Below are positions 21,462 through 33,303 of a stretch of DNA of 64,000 nt, in pieces. Origin of the DNA: Massariosphaeria phaeospora (Eukaryota; Ascomycota; Dothideomycetes; Pleosporales). The stretch is from NCBI GenBank assembly GCA_011032825.1, contig JAADJZ010000004.1, positions 1,612,001 through 1,676,000 of the forward strand, in the 5' to 3' direction. The notes under the pieces are model-generated. The model ran no database searches. It was not told the origin of the DNA and worked only from the letters and a program-made list of their open reading frames with translations. Each line of letters starts with the position of its first letter. Positions within the stretch are counted from its first letter, which is position 1. A program made the translations under genes and the position numbers.

Positions 21462-24304
21462 CTAGAACTGGCCGTAACTCTGCATCCCCGTATCGGGCGC
21501 GAAGTTCCACAGCACCCCATCCGGTATGAACAGCGCCGACAGGTCTTCGTCACTGCCCATGATGCTAAGATCAAATTGCGTGAAATCGAAGTTTGGATCA
21601 AAGTTGCCCTGCGGCATGCCCAGCATACTCGACTGTGGTGCTGCTGTCATTCCAGGGTACCAATTTTGTTGTATCGACTGCTGCGCTTGCTGTGCGGCTT
21701 GCGCCTGGGCTTGCATCGAGCTCGGTTGTGGGGTCTGCGATTGCGTTCGAGAAGAACCGGTAGTGCTGCTGCCCATTGCGACTTCGGAGAGCAGATGGAG
21801 AGGCGTTTGGTTCGCGTCCGACGGGCGAGAGCGTGGAGCCGTGGTGGGCCGACATATGTCCTCATTGGGATCGGATGGCTCGGTACGAGATGCGCCTTCT
21901 TTGATCCGAGTAAAGCGCTCTTGGAGTCGCTTCGTGACGAAGTAGAACTTGCCATGGGGGCTCTGTGCATCGTGGGAAACGATGGTATTGAACATGTTCA
22001 CTAGACGCTCATTGTAGGACTCGATTTGTAAATGCTCCTTCTTGATGATGTCGCCGACCTCGACGGAGCTGGTTACTGATACCCACATCTTCATTAAACA
22101 AACGATAGCATAGACGGCTCGGACACCTGGTCAAAGTCAGCATATTCTAGATAGTAGAATTCAGGTGAACTAACAAAAGATTACAGGTAGGGTCAGTAAG
22201 ATCTCGAGCGGGACACTGAGGATTGTGTCAAGAATGCCGTGAGTGGCAGTCAAGCACTCGCCAATCGCCCCGATATGGGCTGGGCCGATCGCGTCCTTCT
22301 TGCCTACTGCAGGGGCAAATGTCTCTTGTGGAAAAGGTGGGTGGAATTCGGCTGCGCTTTGGTTGTTATGTAGAGCAATTTCATGCACATAAAGGTTAGT
22401 AACATGTTCCGCTAATCGTAACGCGGCTTTGAGACGTTAGCGAATATAGTAGATCGATCCTGGGTTCCACTTACGGTTTATTTCCTCTAATCGCGAATTC
22501 TCGTCTCTTAATTGTTGGAGCTCGTTCTCGAAGATCTTCAATGCATAAATGACTTTTGGCTCTGAGATGGAGACCTCCACCGACGGGTCATCCATGCAAA
22601 ACTGAGTCGATATGTTTTCGCCGATATGCGCCATTTTGACGTGCTGGCAGAGGATTTTGTCTGAAGGAAGCGCGTCTGGGGAAGTCGCCAGGAGATTGAC
22701 GCTCTCTTCCATGTATTTGGTCCAGCGCAGGAGAATCGGTCGGCGGAGGACCATTGTGATGCTCATGCACAAGTAGTAGCAGACCAGGAAGCTTCGCCGC
22801 GCTTCGATGCTGCTCGAGTTCGGATAGCTGCGGCGAAGAGGCCCATTCGCGAGCCTTACGACGGTCTGCGTTAGCCGTCTCCCCAGACCGAGATCGAGCG
22901 CCATGACTGCTGCACAGTTTACCATCATGTAGAAATTATGCTGCTCGTAGTGCAACGGGGGGCGATACCATAGAACACCCAGTTGCAGTGCCTGAACGAT
23001 CTCAAGCGACTTTTCGCCATTCCGCCAAATGATGTCTGCAAATTGGTCCTTTAACACCTTCGACAGCTCGCGCTGGACCTCTTGAGAGACAAGCTGCTCG
23101 GAGCCGCCATGTGATGATCCGGCCAGTATCGCAAGGAAAAGCAAGGGCTTCTTCTCGCGGACTTCGAGTGCCGTTGTTCCCGGGGTCAGCGGCACCGCAG
23201 GGAAGTGCGGACATATTTCGTTCACGTATCGGTGGAAGATACGCTCAGCGACCTCGGGAGACATGAGGTTGTCAATCAACGCGTTGATGTAGGAGTGGTC
23301 GGCTGGAATCACTTTCTTGTTGGCACGCTTCATCTCGGGATGCTCGACCAAGTCACGGTGGATAGCGTCCATGTGCTCGGGAATGGTCTGTCCGAGTATC
23401 AGTCGGAACTCTGCAGCCGATTGAAGACTTACCGCATGCCCATTTCCACTGGCCAGTTTCCTGCGCTTGGGCTCTGGGCCGCGGTGTATGTTCTGCGCGG
23501 GACTATAGCCCGGCGGCGCATCGGCGTATTGGCTCTGGCTCTGGGGCGGAGTCGACCACTCGTGGCTGACAGTGCCGAACCTGTACGCGCCTTCTGGCCG
23601 CGCGATTGTCGCCATTGTAGTCGCTGTGGGGCTCTCATACTGCGAGATGCCGCCGCGGTGGTCCAGCTGAGGCTGGGGCCCTTTCTGTGCATGGAGGGTG
23701 GCGGTCAAGGCATCGATCTTGCGCTCCAGCTCAGCGACGCGGCTGTCTGCCTTCTTCTGCCGTTTCCTGGTTGGCGGCGTCGTTATACTGCCCACGTTAG
23801 CTGCCGGAGCCGCAGGAACGTCAGCGAGACTCACCATGTCCGGTTGGCTTTCGCGCACCGCTTGCACGCCTGGTCGAGTCGTTCCTGGTCGCAACGCACC
23901 TAGCAGCTGTCAGCACAAGTCCAGCGCGCGAGCTACGTGCAGCTTGCCTTCAGGCCCCGGCACGAATCGCAGGCGCGCGGCCGCTTGAAGTCGCCGCCGC
24001 CTGGCGACCTGGCCGAGCCGGGGGTTTCGTGGGTCCCGTCGTGGTCGCCCTCGTGGTCGATGTCATCGTCGTCGTCGTCGGGCGACGCGTCGTGGTCTGC
24101 CGGCGACGTCTGCTCGAGGGCGGGATCGAGGTTGCTCGGCGGGGCGGGTGGGGGTGGAGCGTGGATCGGGGTGGGCAGGTAGTAGGGCGAGGGCTGGTGG
24201 CTGGCCGTCGTCTGTAGCGCGGGGCCCGGCGCGTACGACTGCGACAGCGTGCGCTGCGGGTGCGAGGCAGCGTACTGGAGCAGAGGGTCAATCGGATCAG
24301 TCAT
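21462..24304 (-). CDS. Zn2Cys6 fungal transcription factor 1
   Basis: Five exons (24304-23948, 23899-23835, 23787-22475, 22426-22175, 22126-21462) encode 883 aa in frame. Intron 1 has a GC donor (AAG then GCAAGC) and splits the zinc cluster; the others are GT-AG, 47-48 nt. The joined cluster is C112, C115, C122, C131, C134, C141 (CX2CX6CX8CX2CX6C), the binuclear zinc DNA-binding domain. A basic linker RKRQKKADSRVAELERKIDAL leads into a coiled coil, then a fungal middle-homology region with LGVLWYRPPLHYEQHNFY and AVMALDLGLGRRL. The C-terminus is Gln-rich and acidic (QAQAQAAQQAQQ, DFDFTQFDL-like), resembling an activation domain. For the fourth exon an alternative acceptor 15 nt downstream (22412) also keeps frame. 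Target genes cannot be read from the sequence. Confidence 0.88.
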
Positions 24305-24993
24305 GATGGCGAAGGCTGCTGCTGCCGTTCAGGTCGGAGGTCGGTGGTGAGAGCTTCCGGGCCGTACGGGAGTGAATGTTCTGTATTTGCGTGGTACGTG
24401 CGCACCCGAGCATGCTTTCCAATGCATAGGATGGGTACCCCGCTGGCGATACCAGGGGCCCTCTTCTTGACAGGTGGTGTTCAGACATGGATAAGTATGT
24501 TTGATACACTTTATTTTGTAAAGCTATAGGTGATCTATCTCTCTATTGCTAGAAACTCGTATACTGCCAAGTGCATTATCTGAGAACTTCTTCCGCCACA
24601 AATCATGCCAGGGATAGAGAGTCTAACCATATTTACTATTGACGGGTTATCACAACTTTGGACGCATATGAAGTCCTCGTATCGTATATTACTGTTCTTT
24701 AGATATTGCGGTACTGCTTCTTCCGAGCGGAGCGGCAACTTGTTCCTGGCTACAATACCGCAGCCGAATTCTAGTATTAACACCGACACCTACTAAAACA
24801 CACCCCGAGTAAAGTCAGAGAGCTCAGCTAGTACGCCAGAACACCGCGGAGCATGAGAATTCCGATACCGCTACCCAACTATCCCCAGTAGGCGTCTTTA
24901 TATTCCTCGGCTTACACTTATGCTGGCTACCCAGGATACGTTGCTGGATACAGTCCACGACGCCCAGTAGCATGAAGGACGTATCACAGTACC
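24305..24993. other. Intergenic, no gene seen
   Basis: Upstream region of transcription factor 1 and downstream of MOCS2A. It contains no open frame with a recognisable domain. The first part (24305-24480) is GC-rich and likely 5' UTR or promoter of the factor. Confidence 0.4.
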
Positions 24994-25284
24994 TCAGCCC
25001 GAGCTTACAGGGGGGATTATGGCGACCTCATCGCCTTCTTTGATGACCAGGTCCACGTTCGGCGCGTCGTCGCCATCGAGATCAATATATTCCAAGTTGA
25101 CCGTAACCGCACAGCTACTCAAGACCTTGTCTTTGATGCCGGGGTACTTCTGCTCTAGCCGGTCAAACAGCTTTCCAGCCTGCACGGGTGCAAGCAGGTG
25201 CTCGGTCGACTTGGCGGTGAAGGTCGAGGCGGCCGCGAAATAGAGGATGGAGAAGTGACCGGCGGGACTCTTCCCAGGCGTCAT
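24994..25284 (-). CDS. Molybdopterin synthase small (sulfur carrier) subunit, MOCS2A/MoaD type
   Basis: A single exon of 96 aa starting MTPGKSPAGHFSILYFA. The frame is open further upstream, but homologues of this family begin shortly before the GHFxxLYFA strand, which favours this ATG. The ubiquitin-like fold is indicated by ILYFAAASTFT, LFDRLEQKYPGI and CAVTVNLEYIDL, and the end is GDEVAIIPPVSSG. The C-terminal glycine is thiocarboxylated and donates sulfur to precursor Z in molybdenum cofactor synthesis; here the penultimate residue is Ser and not Gly, which I believe is usual in fungal members. A GTAAGC sits right at the C-terminal codons, so an alternative spliced end cannot be excluded. 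It is head-to-head with the CYT-4-like gene. Confidence 0.85.
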   Translation of the reverse strand: MTPGKSPAGHFSILYFAAASTFTAKSTEHLLAPVQAGKLFDRLEQKYPGIKDKVLSSCAVTVNLEYIDLDGDDAPNVDLVIKEGDEVAIIPPVSSG

Positions 25285-25665
25285 GACGCTGTCGCTGCTA
25301 GACCAGATGATTAGCCCACGCACTCGATCAACTCGCATAACTGCCGAGGGGTAGTCAAAAGATTTCTCAGTCGAAAAAGAATTCCGCACCCCAGCGCCGA
25401 AACGCCGGTCGGATAATACATGCTATTTTTAAAATCATCATAGGACGGGATAAGTGCATCGAGACAAGGAATAATATGCATACCTTCGCGGAGAAGTGGG
25501 TGGCGGAGGAGAGACTGCGTGGGGAGGGAAGAAGGAAGGAAGGGGAAAGGCCTGCTCGACATGTGAGTTCGTGGCTGCCAAGCGCGCACAGACCCATCTG
25601 TCGGTCGCGAGACTTCTCCAAAAGTTTTGAGGTCGGATGCTGTCCGCCACTCACACCCCGGCATC
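25285..25665. promoter_or_regulatory. Shared 381-bp divergent promoter (MOCS2A / CYT-4-like)
   Basis: The two ATGs lie 381 bp apart in opposite directions, so one short region must serve both genes. It includes a purine-rich stretch on the plus strand (about 25490-25550). I see no clear TATA box, which fits housekeeping promoters. Confidence 0.4.
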
Positions 25666-28600
25666 ATGTATCCGCGCAATCCGTGGCCGACTGCTGGAGT
25701 CTGCTGGAAGTGCCAATGGCAGCTGGCGTATTCAAGCCCCAGATTGCCCCAAAAACTCGCACGTCGAGATGGACTCGCTCCTCGGAGCGCCCTCTCACCC
25801 CCCCGACGAGCTTTCCACGCCACCAGAAAAGTATGCATCATTTCCCAAGCTTGTATCGTAGCCATGACTGACTTGTCTAGTACTCCAAACCTTCACTCGC
25901 GGCTGCAACAGCCTCAGAGACCCCTAATCCTGCGTTGCTTCCTGGTCTAGGGCCGCAGAACCATCCGATCCGTGAACACCTCCAACTATGGCAGCAGTCT
26001 TTCGGCCAGCCGAGCGAGGAGACTCTCAGAGCCTTCGAAAATTTTCCAGTGCCGAGCAACATTCACAATGATGTTTCGAGGATGAACTACAGCGCGAAGG
26101 CAGACGAGGCCGCACGCGATCAGGAGGATATGGATGAAGAGGGCAATGAAGGCGAAGATCTGATCACCATTGGCCTCTTCCTCGAGCCCGGTGACGCGGT
26201 TGAGCTCTCCACAGCCGGTCGTGAGCCAGTCCTTGCCGTCTTCGTTCAGCAGTTCAACGACTTGAGTCAGTTCCTCTCCATCAATGGAAGGTGGTGCCAT
26301 TCTCGCCTTGCTACAATCTCGTTTGCCATTCCCGGATGTATCGACCCCAAATTATTGCAGCCGCTTCTCCCTTATTTACCCACAAACCCCTTGGAAGCCG
26401 CGCCGAAAGGAGAAGTACAGGTTCCGCGCGATGCCATTGGGCCCATCCAAGACATCCTGGGGCGACTGACAGGAGAGGCCGAACACATCTACCGTAGCAA
26501 CGCTGCCGTTTTGGATAATGCATACTCCAAGCTGGCTGACCCAACTCGCACTCGTATGATGACGCTGACTCAAATCGCAAAGAAGTTGCTGGGAAGAAAT
26601 GACCCAGCGTGGACACCCTCGTCAGCCGCGCTACTCGCCGTCCGCAAAGCTTTGCATCAAAACGTGTTCCGCTTCCGTTCCGATAACCGAAGTCAACGGC
26701 TCACAAACGTGTTTGGTATCAGACCCAAGAACGATGTTCAGGTGGTTGAGTCCGTCCACGGATGGGTACGGGAATACCAGGAACACCAAGCCCTGATCGC
26801 CAACACGTCCGCTAGAATTCTTCCCAAGCCTAGCAAACAAACTACATATATTGCTGATTTCATCGAGAAGGCTTGCCGGTTAATTGCCATCAGCCGCAAC
26901 CATCGCGAACCGAATGCCGGGTTTCTTGGTCCTAGTTCGCGTCGGCTGCCACTCAGTGACCGTTCGTCCTCGATGCAGGCTGTGTGGGGTGAAGAGTTTA
27001 CCAGCAGTGACAAGGAAATCATCAACTTTCTGCAGGCTTGGGTTCTTACTAAACAGTTCAACCAGATGAACAGCCTCCATTCCGCATGCACGTCTATCCT
27101 TCAGGCAACGAAGGCATATGATGACAAGATCAACCACTATGAGGAAAATAGGATGGGGCAGTCAACGGGCCATCTCTTCCTACAGGAGATTGGGGTTTTA
27201 ACTCCCCATGAGAATCGGGCCATTTATGACGAGCAGCTCATGCTGCCGACCGTGCGGCTTTCCCGCAACTTGGAGCTACTCAATACCAAAGCGGAATTAA
27301 CGCGACGTAGTCCTGATTTCCGGGATTCAATGGCAAAACTGCGGCGGGACTGGGGAACCACAAACGTCTACTGCATTGATGATGCTGGAGCTAAAGAGAT
27401 TGACGACGGCGTCTCTATAGCCAAGATTGCAGGCAACGATGAGCAGTACTGGGTTCATGTGCATATTGCGAACCCAACGGCGTTCTTCGACAAGACCCAC
27501 GTTTTATCCGGGCTTTCAGCACATATGACAGAAACTGTCTATACTCCGGAGCGTGCTTTTCCCATGCTACCTCCATGGGTATCGCAGAACTACTTTAGTC
27601 TGGGCCGCGATCGACCAGTGATCACCTTTAGTTCACGCATAGATCTTTCTGGCGCGATCCTCGAGACTAAGATCCAGCACGGGATTGTACGGAACGTTTT
27701 TAATATCACGCCTGCTGAACTATCTGCGTCCCTGAGTGAGAACACTGAAGTAGAAGTAAAAAGAATGGTTGTAGGCGGAGAGGTACCATTGCAAGAAGCT
27801 AAATCAACTGGCCCAGAGCTTTCCTCCACCCAGGTCCAAGAGTTGCGAGATTTGTACACTGTGGCACGCGCTTTGTGGAAGGGGCGCAAAGCAGCTGGGG
27901 GAGTCCGAATTGGCATTCATAAAACAGAAGTACGCCTTTTCGAGAACTTGGGTCGTGCCGGTCTGGCCTGGACGCCTCCATCTGTGGACAGAGCCAGGTT
28001 AGTGCACGGTGACCCCATAATCGAGGTCTCTGCCAGAGCGTCGAAAAGCAGTTTAGAAAACGAGATCGATTCGAGGAACATTGTGGAGGAAGTAATGTTG
28101 CTGGCCTGCCAATCGGCGGCATCATGGTGCGCGAAACGAAGCATACCCGTCATGTATCGGGGAACCATCGCAACTAGCTCGAGTGATGTCAAAGATGTGG
28201 AGCAATTTCGACAGGAGGTCGTGAACCCGTACATGGACAAACATGGACAGCTGTCACTCGCACTCGGTTTCAAATACATCCACGCTCTAGGTCGAGCAAT
28301 CGCGCATTCTTCGCCCTTGCCCCACAGAATCATTGGAGCTCAGAGTTACCTAAAGGTGACTAGCCCACTTCGTCGATTCAGTGATATGATCGCGCACTGG
28401 CAGATTGAAGCGGCATTGCGGTATGAAGCAGAAACTGGAAAGACGTTCGATTCACATGCTATAGCAAATACATCCCGCCCAATCCTTCCATTCTCGCAAC
28501 GTCAGATGCAAGAGTCGATTACAACACTTTCGCCTCGAGAAAAGATCATCAGCCAAACACAGAGCAGTTCCACGCACTTTTGGTCAGTCCAAGCGTTCAT

Positions 28601-28868
28601 GCGAGCGTTTTATTACAACGAGACACCGCTTCCGGAAACATTTAAAGTTATGGTCAGAAGTTTGAAATTATCGCCCACGGAGGCTTCACTAGCGGCAGAT
28701 GGTTATCTGACGGATTTAAACGTCCGAGTCATTCTGCGACCGGCTGATGGAGTTGTATACCAGATCGGCGATGAATGGGAAGTGAAGATGAATCGAGTCG
28801 ATGTCTTTACGAGAATCATCAAAGTGGACCCCATCCGTCTCCTGCAAAGAGACCCCGACTTTGTGTGA
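25666..28868 (+). CDS. Mitochondrial RNase II-family exoribonuclease (CYT-4/Dss1-like)
   Basis: Exons 25666-25830 and 25881-28868, joined over a 50-nt intron with a CTGAC branch-like site, encode 1050 aa. The N-terminus is Arg/Ser-rich without acidic residues at first and contains RRAFHATRK, a typical mitochondrial presequence ending. The RNB catalytic domain lies in the second half: CIDDAGAKEIDDG at about 553-566 carries the metal-binding acidic cluster, followed by VHVHIANPTAFF, YTPERAFPMLP, an EEVMLLACQSAA helix, MYRGT and SPLRRFSDMIAHWQ. A basic S1-like tail ends the protein. In Neurospora CYT-4 and yeast Dss1, this enzyme degrades mitochondrial RNA 3' to 5' (with the helicase Suv3 in yeast's degradosome) and is needed for intron and end processing. 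Length matches CYT-4. Very sure of family. Confidence 0.93.
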
Positions 28869-30082
28869 ACGAAATAGGTTGCCCACCACATCATGCGACC
28901 TCCAGAACTATATAGATACCGTGGCTGAGGTGTGCGTACGGTCACAGCCTCACGTCACCTATCCCATGCAACACGAAGATCCACTTTTGTTGTGTCTTAT
29001 GTGACCTCGATTCACATGGCTTTAACAGAGCATGTGAATCCTTACATCAGCGCATGTATTCCTGCTCGGCGTGAACGACGCTGAGGGACGGTTCGTTTCC
29101 ACGATGGCGGGAATGGGGCGTTCGTGTCACACCATGGACGAGCTCATGATGATGTAGTCGACCGATTGACGAGTCTTTGAGTTCTATATGGGAGACCGCG
29201 CGGAGAACGGCTCCTTTTGACACAGTTTGAAACGATGGTCGATGCGGGACGAGGGCAGCTTCGAGGTAGTTAAAAGGTGATGCTATGGCGGAGGGGATCA
29301 GCACTACGCAGCAACACGAGCTCATGCAAGCCACCTGCAAGCCATATATGGTACCAACAACGGAGCACGATCCAACTAAGGCTACGTACCGTGCTGTCTT
29401 CATGTTCCCAACTCCACCAGCTCGGCGAGGATTCCGCGGTTGTTCTGGAAGCGAAGTAGAATAAGCAATCGGAACGGGGCACACGATCCCACGGGAAGGG
29501 TACGACGGACGCATGGCTGGGGAAGGGGAGCCAAAGGATCGGGCCGCCGTGCTGGGAAGGTGCCAGATCTGTGTATCATGTATCCATTCCGACCTGGTCG
29601 CCGGGACCCCCTAAATACCTTCACGCTCTGGCTCATCCACTTGGCGATATTTCTGTGTAACTTCACCACGGATCCTGACAAACGCCGGCCCACAACTACT
29701 ATGCACCATGACCGATTTGGCAGCCAAAGTCTCTGTCACAATCCGCTATGCCAGACCGACTTTCATCTCTCGGCGCCTCTCTCCCAATTGACGTCCCTTG
29801 GCTGAAAAATGAGGCTTTCAGTGCGTACATACTAATCAAATACTTTTCGAGCCAGAGAACAGTCCATTATCTTACTCGACATAAAACAGACATTCCTGTC
29901 GTGATATATTGTGGTGCGGCGTGACAACCAGCTTTGTCCTGCCCAGTGCTCATCGATGCTCACTTATCAAGTCCGTACTTCTCCGGATCGCTAGGCTCTC
30001 TGCACAGCACTAGCATCGCGTCTTTGCATTCTCAGCTGACGCACTGCTTTTCATTGGCGCTACGTGTCAATTGCTAGCCAGA
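28869..30082. other. Intergenic region, no supported gene
   Basis: A 1.2-kb gap. An open frame at 29047-29514 (-) contains a hydrophobic start (MKTARYVALVGSCSVVGTIY) but has no domain and no supporting splice structure; I leave it out. The last several hundred bases probably form the promoter and 5' UTR of transcription factor 2. Confidence 0.4.
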
Positions 30083-33000
30083 ATGAGTGATAATGCGTCT
30101 CTAGCCAACCCCTTCAAGTCCGGAGATGCTCCTACCGAGACTCTCCATAGTGTCGTCGACCCGCCGTCGACCCTAGCCGAAGGAAGCAGGAGAAAAGCAC
30201 AAGCACAGCAACCGCGGCAGCTGTTGTCTTGCACTAAATGCCGCGAACGAAAGGTCAAGGTAAGCTTCAATCACTCCAGTGTCCGAGCCGAGTCTGTTTT
30301 GCTATCAAAGGCACCTTCGCTTACTGATTTCTTCTCATAGTGCGATCGTACAAAACCCTGCTCGGCATGTTGCGCCCGCGGCTCGCCGAAGGAATGCCAT
30401 TTCGTTGCGGAAGGCGGCGACTACGCGCCCATCCAACAATCGTACGAGCTGCGCAAGCTACGGGCTGAAAACGTCCGTCTCAAGGACCGGCTGCGCGCCA
30501 GCAAGATCTCGATCGAGGACGAGGATTCAGACAACTCTGCATCGCCGGAGTCCCAGCTTGGCGACAGACCGGTCACTTCGGCTCATAAACGACGCAATGC
30601 AAAGCAAAAGCGCTTCCAGGGCCCCGGATGGTCTGACAGTATATATTTCGGAAGCCCAGGACTCGCCAGTATCATTAATGATGTAGGCAAAACTAAACCC
30701 ACAGCCACAAGCGACTAACAGCCTCGCAGTTTGCCAGTACCAATCTTGACCCAGCGTCGACCCAGTCACTCGCGCATCTCATGCCACGCGGAGCAGACAT
30801 GTACGCCCCACGGAACCCACCTCCCCACCCATTTGCGACGCTCTTCAAGGCGACACCCGAGGAATGCATTCCAGAGCTGTTGAGCTGTCTTCCTTCACGG
30901 ATGGAGCTTCTAGAATATCTGGACTCTTTCCAGAAGCGGGTTCATGTGTGTTCGTTCCCACATGTACCTGTGGAAATAACAAAATCAGAGGTTGAGCGGT
31001 TTCTGTCTGATGCGCGGAAAAATGCTCAAATGTGCCCTGACATGCTCGCGCTCCTCTTCGCGGCGTTAGCGCTAGGCTCGCAGCACAGCGGTTGGGACAA
31101 GGCCGGTGGACAATGGAAGGCTGATGTCATGAAGGAGGAATCGCAAAGGGGCAATGTCTACAGTAAGCAGATGGTGTCTGTCACAAGCAGTGTCAGCGTC
31201 GAACTGACTTGACGCACAGTTGCGGCAGCCATGCAAGCATTACGGCTCGCATCCTTCATGCACAAGCCAACTTTGCTCGGTATACAGGCTCTGATCATGA
31301 TCGGCCCTTACCTTACCAACAGCGGCCGCTTTCTCGATGCATGGACGCTGTTTGGAACAACCATTCGGCTGGCGCAATCTATCGGTCTCCATCGACATCC
31401 TAAGTTCCTCGATCCCGCTCCGCCCACACAGAGGGAGTGCTCGATTCGGCAAACACTATGGTGGTGGATGTTGCATATGGATCAGGAGTATTCAATGACT
31501 CTAGGCCGTCCTCTGGGTATCAGCGGTATCGGAGACTGCCCGCCCCCTCACGAACTGACCACGGATCCGCGTTTCTTGAGGTTTGGCCAGTTCGTCAATC
31601 ACTTCACCATTCTAGCGCGGCAAATATTGAGCAGCGATCGGCTAAGCAATGCTAAGATTGACGACTTCACTGATTCCCTGATGGGGCTGTTGGACACAAT
31701 GCCAGAGATGCTCCAATTCGGAGAGTCGTGGTTAAATAACGAGAAGGAAATTCCGGAATGGCCACTGGGAGCTATGGCTGCCGGTATGTACGCTTTTGAG
31801 CCTTTGTGACTCTTCTAACAGGGTATGGATCTAGTTTACTACTGCAAAACTCACAACTATCTTATCCTCCTGAATCGCCAACGGCATGAAAAACCAGCAC
31901 CTCATTCGTACCCCACCCCAACAAATCTCTCGACCAGGAAAACTCCGCCCCTTTCATTTCACCCGGTAAATCCCGCTACGTCCTCAGAATCCTCGCCTAT
32001 GACATCGCCAAAAGAGATCCTCCGCGGCCGCCCCCTGGTACTCAGTTCGTCTGAGGATCTTCTGACTGCGTTTCTTTTCTTTTACTACCGGATACCGGCA
32101 GCACTCATCTGTTGGGCTATTGCACAGCAAGCTTTCAACTCCTGCATGATATTGCTGTTGGATGCGATGGAGACCGGCGATCTGAGCCGGATATGGAAGG
32201 TGGAAAAAGTGTTTGCCGTTTTCCAGCTAATGCGAAATAATAGCGTACACCAGCTTGCTAGCCTGGCCGTCGAAAGGGTTAGTTGGGGACTGCATGAGCT
32301 TCAGAAGATACGGGAACAAGCCGAAGCAGCCGCCAGACTGTCGGACACGATCCCCGGAACAAGAAGAGATGGTAGTGATGACATCAACATGCGGGAAGCC
32401 GCTGAAAGTGAGGCAAGTCGGGTTCATGGGGTAATGCATGATACGGTCATGGGTAATACCGGCATGCTATTGCTTGAAGATTCAGGACTGCAGTCCTTCG
32501 TTTCTGAGGCTTTTGCGCCATTCACATGGGTCATGGCCGGGGGTGGCCAAGAAGGCGAGCTTCTGATGCGACCGAAACAAGTGCAGATGACAGGACAGAT
32601 CGGGTACCCCCATCGCAACAACATGGGGACAGGGAGACTAGACGAGGGTGGCCGTAACCTTCACAGTGCTCGATCCTCGGAGGAACTGGAGGTAGCACAA
32701 CAGTTACAGGGATCGTCCCAAGGATCGACACCAGCACGATACGCGACGTTCCATACAACGCCTTTACAGGAACATCATCAGCCACAGGGTCTGACGTCTC
32801 CGCCATCGCCCCCGCTCTCAGCGACATTGCAGCAGCAGCTACCCCGGCCCGGGGAAGGGGCAGGTGCAAGCGTTTCTCAACAACCGCCGCCACATCTACG
32901 ACATCACTCATATCCTTCACTACACGGACACGTTCCCGCACCTGTAGTCCGCCATGCCTCTCGCTCTAGCGTTCACTTGCAGCAACTCTCAAGACCTGTT

Positions 33001-33303
33001 CCACAAAAGTCATCTTCCTACTATTCCTTGGCACCCGGGCACGCACCGTCGCAATCTCCTCTACAGACTCTCCCCGAGATGATAGTACAGCCGTACCCGC
33101 TTCCCTACGCAGGCAACCCAGACGTTCATCCGTCCTGGGCAGCTCGTCCCGCTGCTCCAATATCGAGTCTTCTAGAGCCGTCACTGGCCTTCCCCCACAC
33201 ATCCGACCAACAGCATGATGAGGCTGTCCATGCTCCACAGCCAGCGCCGCACCGCCCGGGTGAGCTCTACCATACCCATTTCCATCCCAAACAGCGATTC
33301 TAG
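30083..33303 (+). CDS. Zn2Cys6 fungal transcription factor 2 with fungal-specific TF domain
   Basis: Five exons (30083-30259, 30341-30682, 30730-31162, 31220-31783, 31835-33303) give 994 aa. Intron 1 falls inside the zinc cluster, a common position in this family. The cluster is C50, C53, C60, C66, C69 and C78 (CTKCRERKVKCDRTKPCSAC). A basic, coiled-coil-like segment follows (SYELRKLRAENVRLKDRL). The middle-homology (Fungal_trans) domain is clear: LASFMHKPTLLGIQALIMIG, LAQSIGLHRHP, ECSIRQTLWWWMLHMDQ and the SMTLGRPLGI loop. Then AAVYYCKTHNYLILLNRQR is restored across intron 4, for which only the acceptor at 31834 keeps frame. The C-terminal third is Pro/Gln/His-rich and disordered. Such factors bind CGG-type motifs; targets are unknown. 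Confidence 0.9.

Noticed and set aside
29047..29514. 155-aa minus-strand open frame with a hydrophobic stretch
   Set aside because: No domain, weak start, and no intron structure; probably chance in the spacer between the RNase and transcription factor 2.
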